The position numbers were made by a program, and so were the translations under genes. This document shows, one piece after another, positions 28,861 through 37,405 of a stretch of 64,000 bases of DNA. The DNA is taken from contig NZ_JAPMLN010000012.1 in the NCBI RefSeq assembly GCF_026410405.1, positions 35,932 through 99,931 on the forward strand, in the 5' to 3' direction. The stretch comes from Marinicella gelatinilytica. GTDB taxonomy: Bacteria > Pseudomonadota > Gammaproteobacteria > Xanthomonadales > Marinicellaceae. Position 1 is the first letter of the stretch. The number at the start of each line of letters is the position of its first letter. The notes under the pieces are model-generated. The model saw only the letters and a program-made list of their open reading frames with translations. It was not told the origin of the DNA and made no database searches.

Positions 28861-29673
28861 ATGACTAATACGTCCACCTTAGAAAAATCCACTCCATTAA
28901 ATTATTACCAAGAACAAAACAATGAAGTGGAACTGTTTGAATCTGCCTGGCATAACCAATTGCCAGTGTTATTAAAAGGCCCTACAGGCTGCGGTAAAAC
29001 CCGATTTATCCAGCACATGGCAGAAAAACTGGGGCGCAAGCTTTATACCGTTGCGTGTCATGAAGATTTAACCGCTTCTGATTTAATTGGTCGTCACTTA
29101 ATTGGTGATGGCAAAACCTACTGGCAAGACGGGCCCTTGACTCGTGCAGTGCGAGAAGGCGCTATCTGCTATTTAGATGAAGTGGTGGAGGCCCGTAAAG
29201 ACAGTATTGTTGTGATGCACCCGTTAACCGACGACCGGCGTATTTTACCCATCGATCGTACCGGCGAATTATTACATGCGCCACCTGAATTTATGCTGGT
29301 GGTGTCTTACAATCCAGGTTATCAAAATTTACTCAAGGGCATGAAACCGTCAACCAAACAACGATTCATGTCAATGAGCTTTGATTACCCGAACAAAGAA
29401 CTTGAAGCCGAAATTGTCTCAAAAGAAGCTGGTGTTGACTTAGAGCTTGCAAAATTATTGGCTCGTTTGGCCAGCCATATCCGTCAACTAAAAGACCACG
29501 ACCTGGAAGAATCAGCCTCCACCCGCTTATTAATTTATGCCGCCACCTTAATTAAAAGTGGCATTCCTGTGTCTGATGCCTGTCGCGCCGCCATTGCTGA
29601 ACCACTCAGTGATGACATTGAAGTGGTTGAGGCATTAATGGAAGTGATGAATGCCCAACTGGGCGATGATTAG
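28861..29673 (+). CDS. norQ: NorQ, MoxR-type AAA+ ATPase for NO reductase activation
   Basis: NorQ with NorD is needed to insert or activate the non-heme iron in NorB. From ATG 28861 the product has 270 residues. Walker A is GPTGCGKT at 40-47, Walker B is in AICYLDEVVEARKD, and sensor-like motifs follow in MLVVSYNPGYQNLLKGMKP, matching the CbbQ/NirQ/NorQ family. A TTG at 28849 would extend it by 4 residues into the terminator. norD follows after 2 bp, so these two are coupled. No good Shine-Dalgarno is visible before the start. Confidence 0.93.
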   Translation: MTNTSTLEKSTPLNYYQEQNNEVELFESAWHNQLPVLLKGPTGCGKTRFIQHMAEKLGRKLYTVACHEDLTASDLIGRHLIGDGKTYWQDGPLTRAVREGAICYLDEVVEARKDSIVVMHPLTDDRRILPIDRTGELLHAPPEFMLVVSYNPGYQNLLKGMKPSTKQRFMSMSFDYPNKELEAEIVSKEAGVDLELAKLLARLASHIRQLKDHDLEESASTRLLIYAATLIKSGIPVSDACRAAIAEPLSDDIEVVEALMEVMNAQLGDD

Positions 29674-29675
29674 AT

Positions 29676-31508
29676 ATGGAAGAATGGGTTGGTGTTAAAT
29701 GGCACCATTACATAACCAATAAAAGCACCATTCGCTACCGCGAGGCTGCTGTAAGCTTAAAAGATTTTGGCAAACGTTTGGCTGTGTATTTTCGGGCTTT
29801 AGGCGGTGATCCTGGTTTAAGTCTTGCTGAAACCTCTGATTACATCCATTCTGCTCACCGTACCTTTCTTCAAAAAATGGCCGGCTCCGGTGTAAAGCAA
29901 GCCCTGCCCCATTTTCATAACGAATACTTTTTTTTACCCAATCAAATTGACTGTTTTCCGTCAAAAAAATCCAACGAGGCGTTGTATTACTGGCTAACCG
30001 CTTTGGCCAGCTTAAATCACACACCCCATAAAAATCACTGGATTAAACACAACCAATACCTGAGCCAACAAATATTAAAACAATGGCCGGGACTACGGGC
30101 TCGTTATAAATCTTTATCGCGTTTACAGTTAAAGCACCGTCCAAAAATAAGCACCCTGCCTAAAAAACTGCAAGCAGTGGAACGTGCCATTCAACAAGTT
30201 ATTGCAGATCCTTGGTGTGAAAACGACATTGAAGTCGGCCATGATGTTCAGTCTTTACCGGTTATGCTATGGCTATACCCATCACCGATTAAAACTGTCG
30301 CAGAACGTCGTGATCAGCAGGATCAGGATGAACAAGATCAGGAACAAAAATTGGCCTCCAAAAATCTTGGCGACAAGAAATACAAAGCGGAACAAATGGA
30401 TGACCGCGATCCCGGTGATGGTCTTATTGCGTTTCGCTTAGAAAGCCTGTTTACCTGGTCTGAATTTTTAAATCTTGATCGCTCTGAGGAAGACACTGAC
30501 GATGAGGATTTACAAAGTATTGCCGATGACCTCGATAAAATCACTGTTAGCAGTGGTAAGACCGCCAGCAAGGTTAAATTAGATTTAGATCTGCCCTCAG
30601 CAGAATATGACGATGTGGTGCTAAGTGGCGGGATATTATTGCCCGAATGGCATTATAAAAAAGAGCAATTGATTGAACAGCAGTGTGCTTTACAAACCAT
30701 GGCCCTAAAAATCACCGAACCGGCACAATGGAGTGAGCAAACCCAAAAACAGGCAAGAATCCTGAAACGACAATTTGAGTCGCTTAAACCCGAAAGAAAA
30801 TGGCTTGATCGACAAGAGCAAGGTGATGAAGTTGACTTAAACAGTTTTATGGAATTTAGTGTTCAACGGTTTATGGGGCGCGGTACCACTGATCCTAATT
30901 TATACCGACAACTACATCAGACCAATCGTGATTTATCGACCCTTTTGTTAGCAGACTTGTCATTATCCACCGATGCTTATATATCCGGTGATCGTAAAGT
31001 CATTGATGTTATTCGTGAATCTTTATATATATTTGGGGAATGCCTGAGTGCCGCCGGAGAACGTTTTGCCATGACCGGTTTTGCATCTAAATTACGCAGC
31101 CACGTTCGCTATTATCAATTAAAAGGTTTTGATGAAGATTATGACGACACAGTGCGTAATCGAGTTTACGCCATTAGGCCTAATTTTTACACCCGCATGG
31201 GTGCGGCGATTCGCTACGCCACCAAACAACTGGCAGTTCAGAAAACCGGACAAAAATTGTTATTAATTTTAACCGATGGCAAACCCAACGATTTGGATCA
31301 GTATGAAGGTCGTTATGGTATGGAAGATACCAAACATGCCGTCAACGCCGCCAGAAAAGAAGGCTTGGTGCCATTTTGTATTTCCGTTGATATTGAACCT
31401 CATGACTATTTGTCCTATATTTTCGGTGGCCAATCCTTCGTCCACATCAAACATATTGAAGAATTACCCAAAAAATTACCTTTGCTGTTTTATCAATTAA
31501 CCACTTGA
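29676..31508 (+). CDS. norD: NorD, von Willebrand A domain protein for NO reductase activation
   Basis: NorD acts with NorQ on the NorBC enzyme. This 610-residue protein has a poorly conserved, charged N-terminal two-thirds, with a very acidic/Gln-rich linker around residues 209-225. A C-terminal vWA domain starts with the MIDAS motif DLSLSTD near residue 427. Further MIDAS positions lie in the RMGAAIRYA block and in LILTDGKPND. Its last 12 bp overlap the 3' end of pdxB on the other strand. Confidence 0.92.
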   Translation: MEEWVGVKWHHYITNKSTIRYREAAVSLKDFGKRLAVYFRALGGDPGLSLAETSDYIHSAHRTFLQKMAGSGVKQALPHFHNEYFFLPNQIDCFPSKKSNEALYYWLTALASLNHTPHKNHWIKHNQYLSQQILKQWPGLRARYKSLSRLQLKHRPKISTLPKKLQAVERAIQQVIADPWCENDIEVGHDVQSLPVMLWLYPSPIKTVAERRDQQDQDEQDQEQKLASKNLGDKKYKAEQMDDRDPGDGLIAFRLESLFTWSEFLNLDRSEEDTDDEDLQSIADDLDKITVSSGKTASKVKLDLDLPSAEYDDVVLSGGILLPEWHYKKEQLIEQQCALQTMALKITEPAQWSEQTQKQARILKRQFESLKPERKWLDRQEQGDEVDLNSFMEFSVQRFMGRGTTDPNLYRQLHQTNRDLSTLLLADLSLSTDAYISGDRKVIDVIRESLYIFGECLSAAGERFAMTGFASKLRSHVRYYQLKGFDEDYDDTVRNRVYAIRPNFYTRMGAAIRYATKQLAVQKTGQKLLLILTDGKPNDLDQYEGRYGMEDTKHAVNAARKEGLVPFCISVDIEPHDYLSYIFGGQSFVHIKHIEELPKKLPLLFYQLTT

Positions 31509-32573
31509 TGGCAGTGGTGCCAGAAACTCATGCCGCGTGGGATAACTTTTTCGCAATTTATCAAAAGAATCCGGTAATTCATCAACCACACTTCGCAAAG
31601 CCGTATCATCACGCACTATCGGGTAATAATATTGCAAACGAGCCAACAAATCATCATTTGGATGCGGCACCCAGGAATCACTAACTTGTATTCTCTTATC
31701 TAAATGAGTGCTATTCACTGAAACATTAAAGCGTTTTGCTAAGGCCTGACAAAGCATCTGCGTAGCTCGCCATTTCCCTTCAATGGCATAACCGGCAATA
31801 TGCGGTGTTGCCAATAAACAGTGCTGCATTAAATCAACATTAATCCGCGGTTCATTCTCCCAAACATCCAATACCAAAGCCGGAGATGCCGAGTTATTTT
31901 TCACATGAGCTAAAGCCATTTCATTGTCTAACACAGCACCACGGGCACTGTTAACCAGCAATTGATCTGTCTTTAAGGACGACAAAAAAGACTGCGTAAT
32001 CATGTGCTTAGTTGGCCATAAGCCGGTGTCAGTTAACGGTACATGAAAGCTGATAACATCAGCTTCAACCATGTCTTGTAGCGGATAAAAATTCAGTTCG
32101 GGTTGTTGCGCTTGTCGTGGCGGATCACATAATAAACAACGCACACCCATTTGCTGAAGATACGTCTGTAACAACCCACCAATGCGACCAACCCCAACAA
32201 TACCAACGGTTAAGTCTTGAAAAGATTTTTTATCTTGTTGTAACCAGTATGCCATGGCTGCCAACACGTACTCAACCACCGACTGTGCATTACTGCCCGG
32301 GGCGTAAGCAAAGTCGATACCGGCATGATGCAAATAATCCCTATCAATATGATCCAAACCGATGGTGGCAGTACCGACAAATTTAACCGATGTACCTTTT
32401 AGTAGGTCCGCATTGACTTGTGTAATTGAGCGCACCAATAAAATGTCGGCCTGCTGCACATGACGGTGTTGAATTTCCCGACCGGGAAGATAAAGAATAT
32501 TCACGTCATGAGGTAATGCCTCATCTAAACCGGGAATGTTCTCATCAGCAACGACGCGCAAAGGTTGAGTCAT
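31497..32573 (-). CDS. pdxB: 4-Phosphoerythronate dehydrogenase
   Basis: PdxB oxidises 4-phosphoerythronate in the DXP-dependent pathway to pyridoxal phosphate. The 358-residue protein has the 2-hydroxyacid dehydrogenase fold. The NAD-binding loop is GIVGVGRIGGLL, VNSARGAVLDNEMALAH carries the catalytic Arg, and the segment from DVWENEP to ATPHIAGYAIEGK has the catalytic His. The C-terminal PdxB dimerisation region is present, which separates it from other D-isomer dehydrogenases. It follows recQ after 21 bp. Confidence 0.94.
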   Translation of the reverse strand: MTQPLRVVADENIPGLDEALPHDVNILYLPGREIQHRHVQQADILLVRSITQVNADLLKGTSVKFVGTATIGLDHIDRDYLHHAGIDFAYAPGSNAQSVVEYVLAAMAYWLQQDKKSFQDLTVGIVGVGRIGGLLQTYLQQMGVRCLLCDPPRQAQQPELNFYPLQDMVEADVISFHVPLTDTGLWPTKHMITQSFLSSLKTDQLLVNSARGAVLDNEMALAHVKNNSASPALVLDVWENEPRINVDLMQHCLLATPHIAGYAIEGKWRATQMLCQALAKRFNVSVNSTHLDKRIQVSDSWVPHPNDDLLARLQYYYPIVRDDTALRSVVDELPDSFDKLRKSYPTRHEFLAPLPSSG

Positions 32574-32594
32574 TATTAAATGTGGTCTGCCAAA

Positions 32595-34709
32595 CTATTC
32601 CAGTTCCGCCAGCACACAACGCAAAACACCGTAATCATACAAACCATCTAAGGCATCAAACACCGGTTTTAGCTTTTTATCTTCCATATAACCGGTCATT
32701 TCCGCTGTTTCTTCGATGTAATCGATTTCATTGTCATCTAATTCAGTGACCTCTTTACGATCAACCAAGCCAGCTGCAATGGCCTGCGCCAAATGGGCAT
32801 AAACCGTTTTCGTGTTTAGATCTAATTTTTTTGCCACTGCATCAACCGACTTTAACTCCAGAAAGTGATCTAAAGAAACATTCACCTCATCATCGAGTCG
32901 ATTATCCAATTTTTCAGGTAACGGATTGTCTTTAATGACTTTTAGAAATGCCTCACCATATTTAGCCAATTTATATTCACCAACACCGGAAATATACATG
33001 AACTTTTCACCTTCAACAGGTCGTTTTCTAATCATTTCTAACAAAGACGCGTCACTAAAAATCACATAAGGCGGTACCCCATGTTCCGCCGCCAAATCGG
33101 TGCGTAATTTACGTAGAGCATTCCATAAGATGGTGTCGTGACGACCCAGTTCCAGCTTGTCGTTTTGTGTGGTCTTATTTTTGGCTTTAACCACATCCCG
33201 CAAATAAAAGGACTCATCACCTTTTAAAATGGGCTTGGCTTTTTCATTGAGTTTTAAAGCCCCGAATTGATCATCCACCTCAACATAACCAAGACTGATA
33301 AGTTGTCGATAAAGACGGCGCCACCAGGTTTTCGGGTGGTTTTTACCAAGCCCAAACAGTTTAAGTTTATCGTGCTTAAATTCAGCGATACGCGGTTCTG
33401 ATTTATTACCTGTTATGACATCAATAAGGTACATGATACCAAACCGTTGATCGGTTCGATAAATCGCCGACAGGGCCATTTGTGCCTCAGTGCTGGCATC
33501 TATTTTTTCAGGTGGATTCAGACAATTATCACAATTACCACAGGGTTCAGCCAACTCTTCACCAAAATAACGTAACAAGGTTATGCGTCGGCACTCCAAT
33601 TGTTCACATAAATCAACCAAAGCATCCAGCTTATTATGCAGCACATTTTTATATTCATCACCGGCCTCAGAGTCACGAATAAATTGACGTTGCATAACCA
33701 CATCCTTATAGTTATACGCCATCCACGCATTGGCTGGCTGGCCGTCTCGACCGGCACGGCCGGTCTCCTGATAATATGACTCAATGTTCTTGGGCATACT
33801 AAAATGCGCCACAAAACGCACATCCGGCTTATCAATACCCATACCAAAAGCGATGGTGGCGACGATAATGACGCCCTCTTCCATTAAAAATCTTTTTTGA
33901 TGTTTGGCTCTGACCCTGGCTGATAAACCGGCATGATAAGGTAAAGCGGTGCGTCCCTGACCGGTTAAATAATCAGCCACTGACTCAACTTTGCGCCGAG
34001 ATAAACAATAAACGATACCGGCATCTTCAGCATGGTTTTGACTGATAAATTCCCACAGTTGTTGCTTGCCACGGTCCTGTTCTTCAATGGCATAACGGAT
34101 GTTCGGACGGTCAAAGCTGGAGACAAACAGTTGCGCATCCTGCAGGTTTAGCTCATTGGCTATTTCATCACGCACGCGCTCATCAGCTGTCGCCGTTAAA
34201 GCAATCCGAGGAACATCAGGGAATTCTTGACTTAACACTGATAACTGTTGGTAGTCCGGACGAAAATCATGTCCCCACTGAGACACACAATGCGCCTCAT
34301 CAATGGCAAATAAAGCCAATTTAATGGTTTTCAGAAAAGCCAACATATCATCATTTGCCAACCGTTCCGGTGACAAATACAACATATCTAACTTGCCGGA
34401 GACTGCCTTGTCCTCAATGGCTTTCACTTCCGCAGCAGATAAAGTTGAATTAATATACGCAGCCTCTACACCCAGTAATTGCAAGGCACTGACCTGATCT
34501 TCCATCAAGGCAATTAACGGTGAAATCACCACCCCCACACCCGGCCGCACTATCGATGGTATTTGATAACATAAGGATTTGCCACCACCGGTGGGCATCA
34601 AAACCAAGGCATCTTTACCATCTAAAATAGTGGCTACAATATCTGCCTGGTGGTTTCGGAAATCACTGTAACCAAAGGTTTCGTTTAATATTTTTTTTGC
34701 TCTGTTCAT
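32595..34709 (-). CDS. recQ: ATP-dependent DNA helicase RecQ
   Basis: RecQ is a 3'-5' SF2 helicase of recombination repair. The 704-residue protein has motif 0 (FRNHQADIV), Walker A MPTGGGKSLCYQ near residues 40-50, DEAH in FAIDEAHCVSQWGHDF, and helicase C motifs up to QETGRAGRDG. The zinc site is CRRITLLRYFGE and CGNCDNC, followed by RQC, an HRDC domain (LRKLRTDLAAEHGVPPYVIF) and an extra C-terminal extension of about 90 residues (DNPLPEKL to the end). That extension makes it longer than the E. coli protein (about 610). The extension includes a helical domain seen in several non-enteric RecQ proteins. Confidence 0.95.
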   Translation of the reverse strand: MNRAKKILNETFGYSDFRNHQADIVATILDGKDALVLMPTGGGKSLCYQIPSIVRPGVGVVISPLIALMEDQVSALQLLGVEAAYINSTLSAAEVKAIEDKAVSGKLDMLYLSPERLANDDMLAFLKTIKLALFAIDEAHCVSQWGHDFRPDYQQLSVLSQEFPDVPRIALTATADERVRDEIANELNLQDAQLFVSSFDRPNIRYAIEEQDRGKQQLWEFISQNHAEDAGIVYCLSRRKVESVADYLTGQGRTALPYHAGLSARVRAKHQKRFLMEEGVIIVATIAFGMGIDKPDVRFVAHFSMPKNIESYYQETGRAGRDGQPANAWMAYNYKDVVMQRQFIRDSEAGDEYKNVLHNKLDALVDLCEQLECRRITLLRYFGEELAEPCGNCDNCLNPPEKIDASTEAQMALSAIYRTDQRFGIMYLIDVITGNKSEPRIAEFKHDKLKLFGLGKNHPKTWWRRLYRQLISLGYVEVDDQFGALKLNEKAKPILKGDESFYLRDVVKAKNKTTQNDKLELGRHDTILWNALRKLRTDLAAEHGVPPYVIFSDASLLEMIRKRPVEGEKFMYISGVGEYKLAKYGEAFLKVIKDNPLPEKLDNRLDDEVNVSLDHFLELKSVDAVAKKLDLNTKTVYAHLAQAIAAGLVDRKEVTELDDNEIDYIEETAEMTGYMEDKKLKPVFDALDGLYDYGVLRCVLAELE

Positions 34710-34838
34710 CTCTATTATTTTAGATTAATACACGTCATAGAAGCAAGTACTCCAATCACAATAAAAATTAATCATCGATTCTCACTTTTTGCGACATGAG
34801 TGGTTTTAAATAAAGACTCATTCATGCAATAACTTTTA

Positions 34839-35099
34839 ATGATGATTATATTTGAACGTTTTTATCTTTACAGCCTTTTGATTCTTATGGTGCTGAGCGC
34901 ATTATTGATATTTAAGCCGATTATATTTGTGTTTATGGTGGCGGGTACGCTAATCAGTTATGGTGGCTATTGGCTGATAAAGCATCCGGCATACGGACAA
35001 TTGTTGGCACGGGTGTTGGCTGAATGTTTGGGTTTAATGCTCATGCTGGCAATATTTGTCAGTTTAATGATGCTTTATGGACAACTCATCCGCGTTTAA
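34839..35099 (+). CDS. Small membrane protein of unknown family
   Basis: The 86-residue protein has about three hydrophobic segments: YSLLILMVLSALLIF, IIFVFMVAGTLISYGGYWL and LGLMLMLAIFVSLMMLYG. A short loop between the second and third contains KHPAYGQLL. I do not recognise a family. It lies 18 bp before the Slp-type frame and runs in the same direction, so the two may be co-transcribed. Confidence 0.55.
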   Translation: MMIIFERFYLYSLLILMVLSALLIFKPIIFVFMVAGTLISYGGYWLIKHPAYGQLLARVLAECLGLMLMLAIFVSLMMLYGQLIRV

Positions 35100-35165
35100 C
35101 GCGACACAGTTCAGCTTATGTTTAAACACATTGGTTATAATAATCTTTATTTTGCTAAGAATACG

Positions 35166-35579
35166 ATGATCAAATCACTTTTGCTTGTTTTAACGTTAAG
35201 TTTATCGGCTTGCGTGCAACTACCCAAACCGCTGCGAGGTGACTACAGCACCATGCCACCACAACAATACCAGCAAACCCCCGTCACAGACTTAAGGATT
35301 CGTTGGACCGGCATTGTTATTGACGTTGAAAACAAACCTGATCACAGCTGTTTAACAGTGATGGCGAAAGTACCCAACGAGTACGGTCGACCCTCCTATC
35401 AAAACCGTGTTGATTTAGGTCGATTTATTGCCTGTAAAAACAAATTCCTTGAGCCGAAATATTTTCAAGACCGTGCCATTACCGTCACCGGCCAGGTGAA
35501 ACGTCTGGTGGTTAAGAAAATTGATCAATTGGATTATAACTACCCGTTGGTTGACGCCAATGTTATCTATGTCTGGTAA
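35166..35579 (+). CDS. Slp-family outer membrane lipoprotein
   Basis: From ATG 35166 the product has 137 residues with a lipoprotein signal (MIKSLLLVLTLSLSACVQ, lipobox LSAC). The mature part has the Slp pattern: RIRWTGIVIDVENK, GRFIACKNKFLEP and ITVTGQVKRLVVKK, ending YNYPLVDANVIYVW. Slp-type lipoproteins are outer-membrane, often starvation-induced proteins in enteric bacteria; their exact job is unknown. An upstream ATG at 35118 would leave the signal peptide internal. Confidence 0.82.
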   Translation: MIKSLLLVLTLSLSACVQLPKPLRGDYSTMPPQQYQQTPVTDLRIRWTGIVIDVENKPDHSCLTVMAKVPNEYGRPSYQNRVDLGRFIACKNKFLEPKYFQDRAITVTGQVKRLVVKKIDQLDYNYPLVDANVIYVW

Positions 35580-35584
35580 AGCAG

Positions 35585-36625
35585 TCAGTTCCCTAATACA
35601 CGATCAACCTGAGACATAACTTCAGTCACCGTTATCAAATCCATGGCACCGGGAAACTCAGTTTTGGCGCCCCATTTAACCTGCTCCACTGGTTTATTTA
35701 AAAACCGCTGACAGGCTTCGGGGTATTTATTGACCGACAGCTCAGGAAATTGATAACTACCCGACCGCAGCGGATTACTGGCAGCCATTAAGCCAATCAC
35801 CGGTGTACCGACAGCTCCGGCGATATGCAAAGGCCCTGAATCCGGTGAAATCACCAAATCAGCTAAAGTCATCAAAGCCCATAATTGTTTCAAACTGTCT
35901 TCACCGGCGATATTATGCACAGGTGACTGACATTGGGATTGAATGTCTGCCACAAAAGCCTTCTCTTTAGCAGCCGGACTGCCTGTTAATATAATATGGG
36001 CGGAATATTTTTGATAGCAGGCATCAATCAAATCCGCATAACGTTGCACTGACCAATTCCGTAACACATGACTTGAGCAAGGGCTGATAACAATGTTTTT
36101 ACAATCAGAATTAATTTGCCGCTGCGCCCAAGCAAGATCCGAGTCACTTGTCGGCATCGACCAATCCATCAATGGTTGACAACCTAAATATCTCACAAAC
36201 TGCATAAAACCATCCAACACATGATAACGGGGTAAAGGCGCAATTCGCTCATTAACCGCTAAACCATGCAACTCTTTACTACGCGCTTTGTCATAACCAA
36301 TGCGTCTTTTGGCAGGGATAAAACGTGACACCCAATTGGCTCGAAAAGACAATTGCATTTGTAAAAGCACATCAAACTTTTCACCACCCACAGCTTGTCT
36401 TAAGCTTTTAAGGCTGGACCACATTTGGTTTTTATCAAAGACAATAAATGTCACTCCGGGCAAACCGGCCAGTAATTTATGTTCCAGACGACCAATCACC
36501 CAAGTAATTTGAACACCCGGCAAACACGCTTGCAGGCTTTTCACCACTGGGATAACATGGGTGGCATCACCGATGGCAGAAAGTCGAAAAATACAAATAG
36601 ATTTAACTGCTTGGTTTGTTGTCAT
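35585..36625 (-). CDS. Glycosyltransferase family 9 (LPS heptosyltransferase-like)
   Basis: The product from ATG 36625 has 346 residues. It begins with the GT9 motif ICIFRLSAIGDATHVIPVV, and the C-terminal nucleotide-sugar part contains NIVISPCSSHVLRNW and DLVISPDSGPLHIAGAVGTP. These are features of ADP-heptose:LPS heptosyltransferases (WaaC/WaaF/RfaQ type). The divergent neighbour is a Kdo kinase gene, which fits work on the LPS inner core. Which heptose is added cannot be told. Confidence 0.85.
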   Translation of the reverse strand: MTTNQAVKSICIFRLSAIGDATHVIPVVKSLQACLPGVQITWVIGRLEHKLLAGLPGVTFIVFDKNQMWSSLKSLRQAVGGEKFDVLLQMQLSFRANWVSRFIPAKRRIGYDKARSKELHGLAVNERIAPLPRYHVLDGFMQFVRYLGCQPLMDWSMPTSDSDLAWAQRQINSDCKNIVISPCSSHVLRNWSVQRYADLIDACYQKYSAHIILTGSPAAKEKAFVADIQSQCQSPVHNIAGEDSLKQLWALMTLADLVISPDSGPLHIAGAVGTPVIGLMAASNPLRSGSYQFPELSVNKYPEACQRFLNKPVEQVKWGAKTEFPGAMDLITVTEVMSQVDRVLGN

Positions 36626-36679
36626 CGTTGAAATCAATTAAAATGATGTATTTTAACACCTTACTTAGAGCCCATAGCT

Positions 36680-37405
36680 TTGCACCCCATTAAAATAAAA
36701 AACCACTGGTTTTTGTATCACGATGACCTTAATTCAAAGCCGAATGAAAACTGGTTCGATGCTCAATATTGGTCCAGACAGGGACGACTATTAGGTACAT
36801 ACTCCGGCCGTGGCTCGGTATGGATTATAAAATCCGATCTCGGTAAATGGGTTTTAAAACATTACTATCGAGGTGGGTTATACGCCAGGATAAGTCGTGA
36901 TAAGTATTTCTGGAGCGGTCTGCAAAACACCCGAGCTGTCAGCGAGTTTAATTTACTGCAATACATGTACAAAAGAGGTTTACCTTGCCCAAAACCCATC
37001 GCGGTTCGGGTCAAAAAAACCGGCTTATTCTACACCAACGACCTTATTACCCAATATATCCAACATAAAACAACTTTTGCAAAAAAATTAGTGTCCACAA
37101 ATACCAAACCTGATTTGTGGGCACAGATTGGCCAGGTCATTGCCAGTTTTCATGTTGCCGGAATTAATCATGCTGATTTGAACGCTCATAATTTATTGAT
37201 TGATGACAACACCATCCACCTTATTGACTTTGATAAAGGTCAACGTATGCCACACCAAAAAAATTGGCCCCAAGCCAATATCGCCCGTTTAAAACGCTCC
37301 ATCGAAAAAGAGACCGGACGCAGTTGCGCTCGACATTACGCTGAACATTGGCACGCATTGGTTCATCGCTATCAAAAAGCCATGGCTGACTATGACAGCC
37401 AATAA
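36680..37405 (+). CDS. kdkA: 3-Deoxy-D-manno-octulosonic acid kinase
   Basis: KdkA phosphorylates the Kdo residue of the LPS inner core. The 241-residue protein has the WaaP/KdkA kinase-like fold: RGSVWIIKSDLGKWVLKHYYRGG (shortened to GKWVLKHYYRGG) at the start, the catalytic loop NHADLNAHNLLID near residues 162-174 and the metal Asp in HLIDFDKGQR. The start codon is TTG at 36680, with AGAG about 10 bp upstream; no ATG is usable before residue 90. The end overlaps uvrC by 14 bp. Confidence 0.9.
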   Translation: MHPIKIKNHWFLYHDDLNSKPNENWFDAQYWSRQGRLLGTYSGRGSVWIIKSDLGKWVLKHYYRGGLYARISRDKYFWSGLQNTRAVSEFNLLQYMYKRGLPCPKPIAVRVKKTGLFYTNDLITQYIQHKTTFAKKLVSTNTKPDLWAQIGQVIASFHVAGINHADLNAHNLLIDDNTIHLIDFDKGQRMPHQKNWPQANIARLKRSIEKETGRSCARHYAEHWHALVHRYQKAMADYDSQ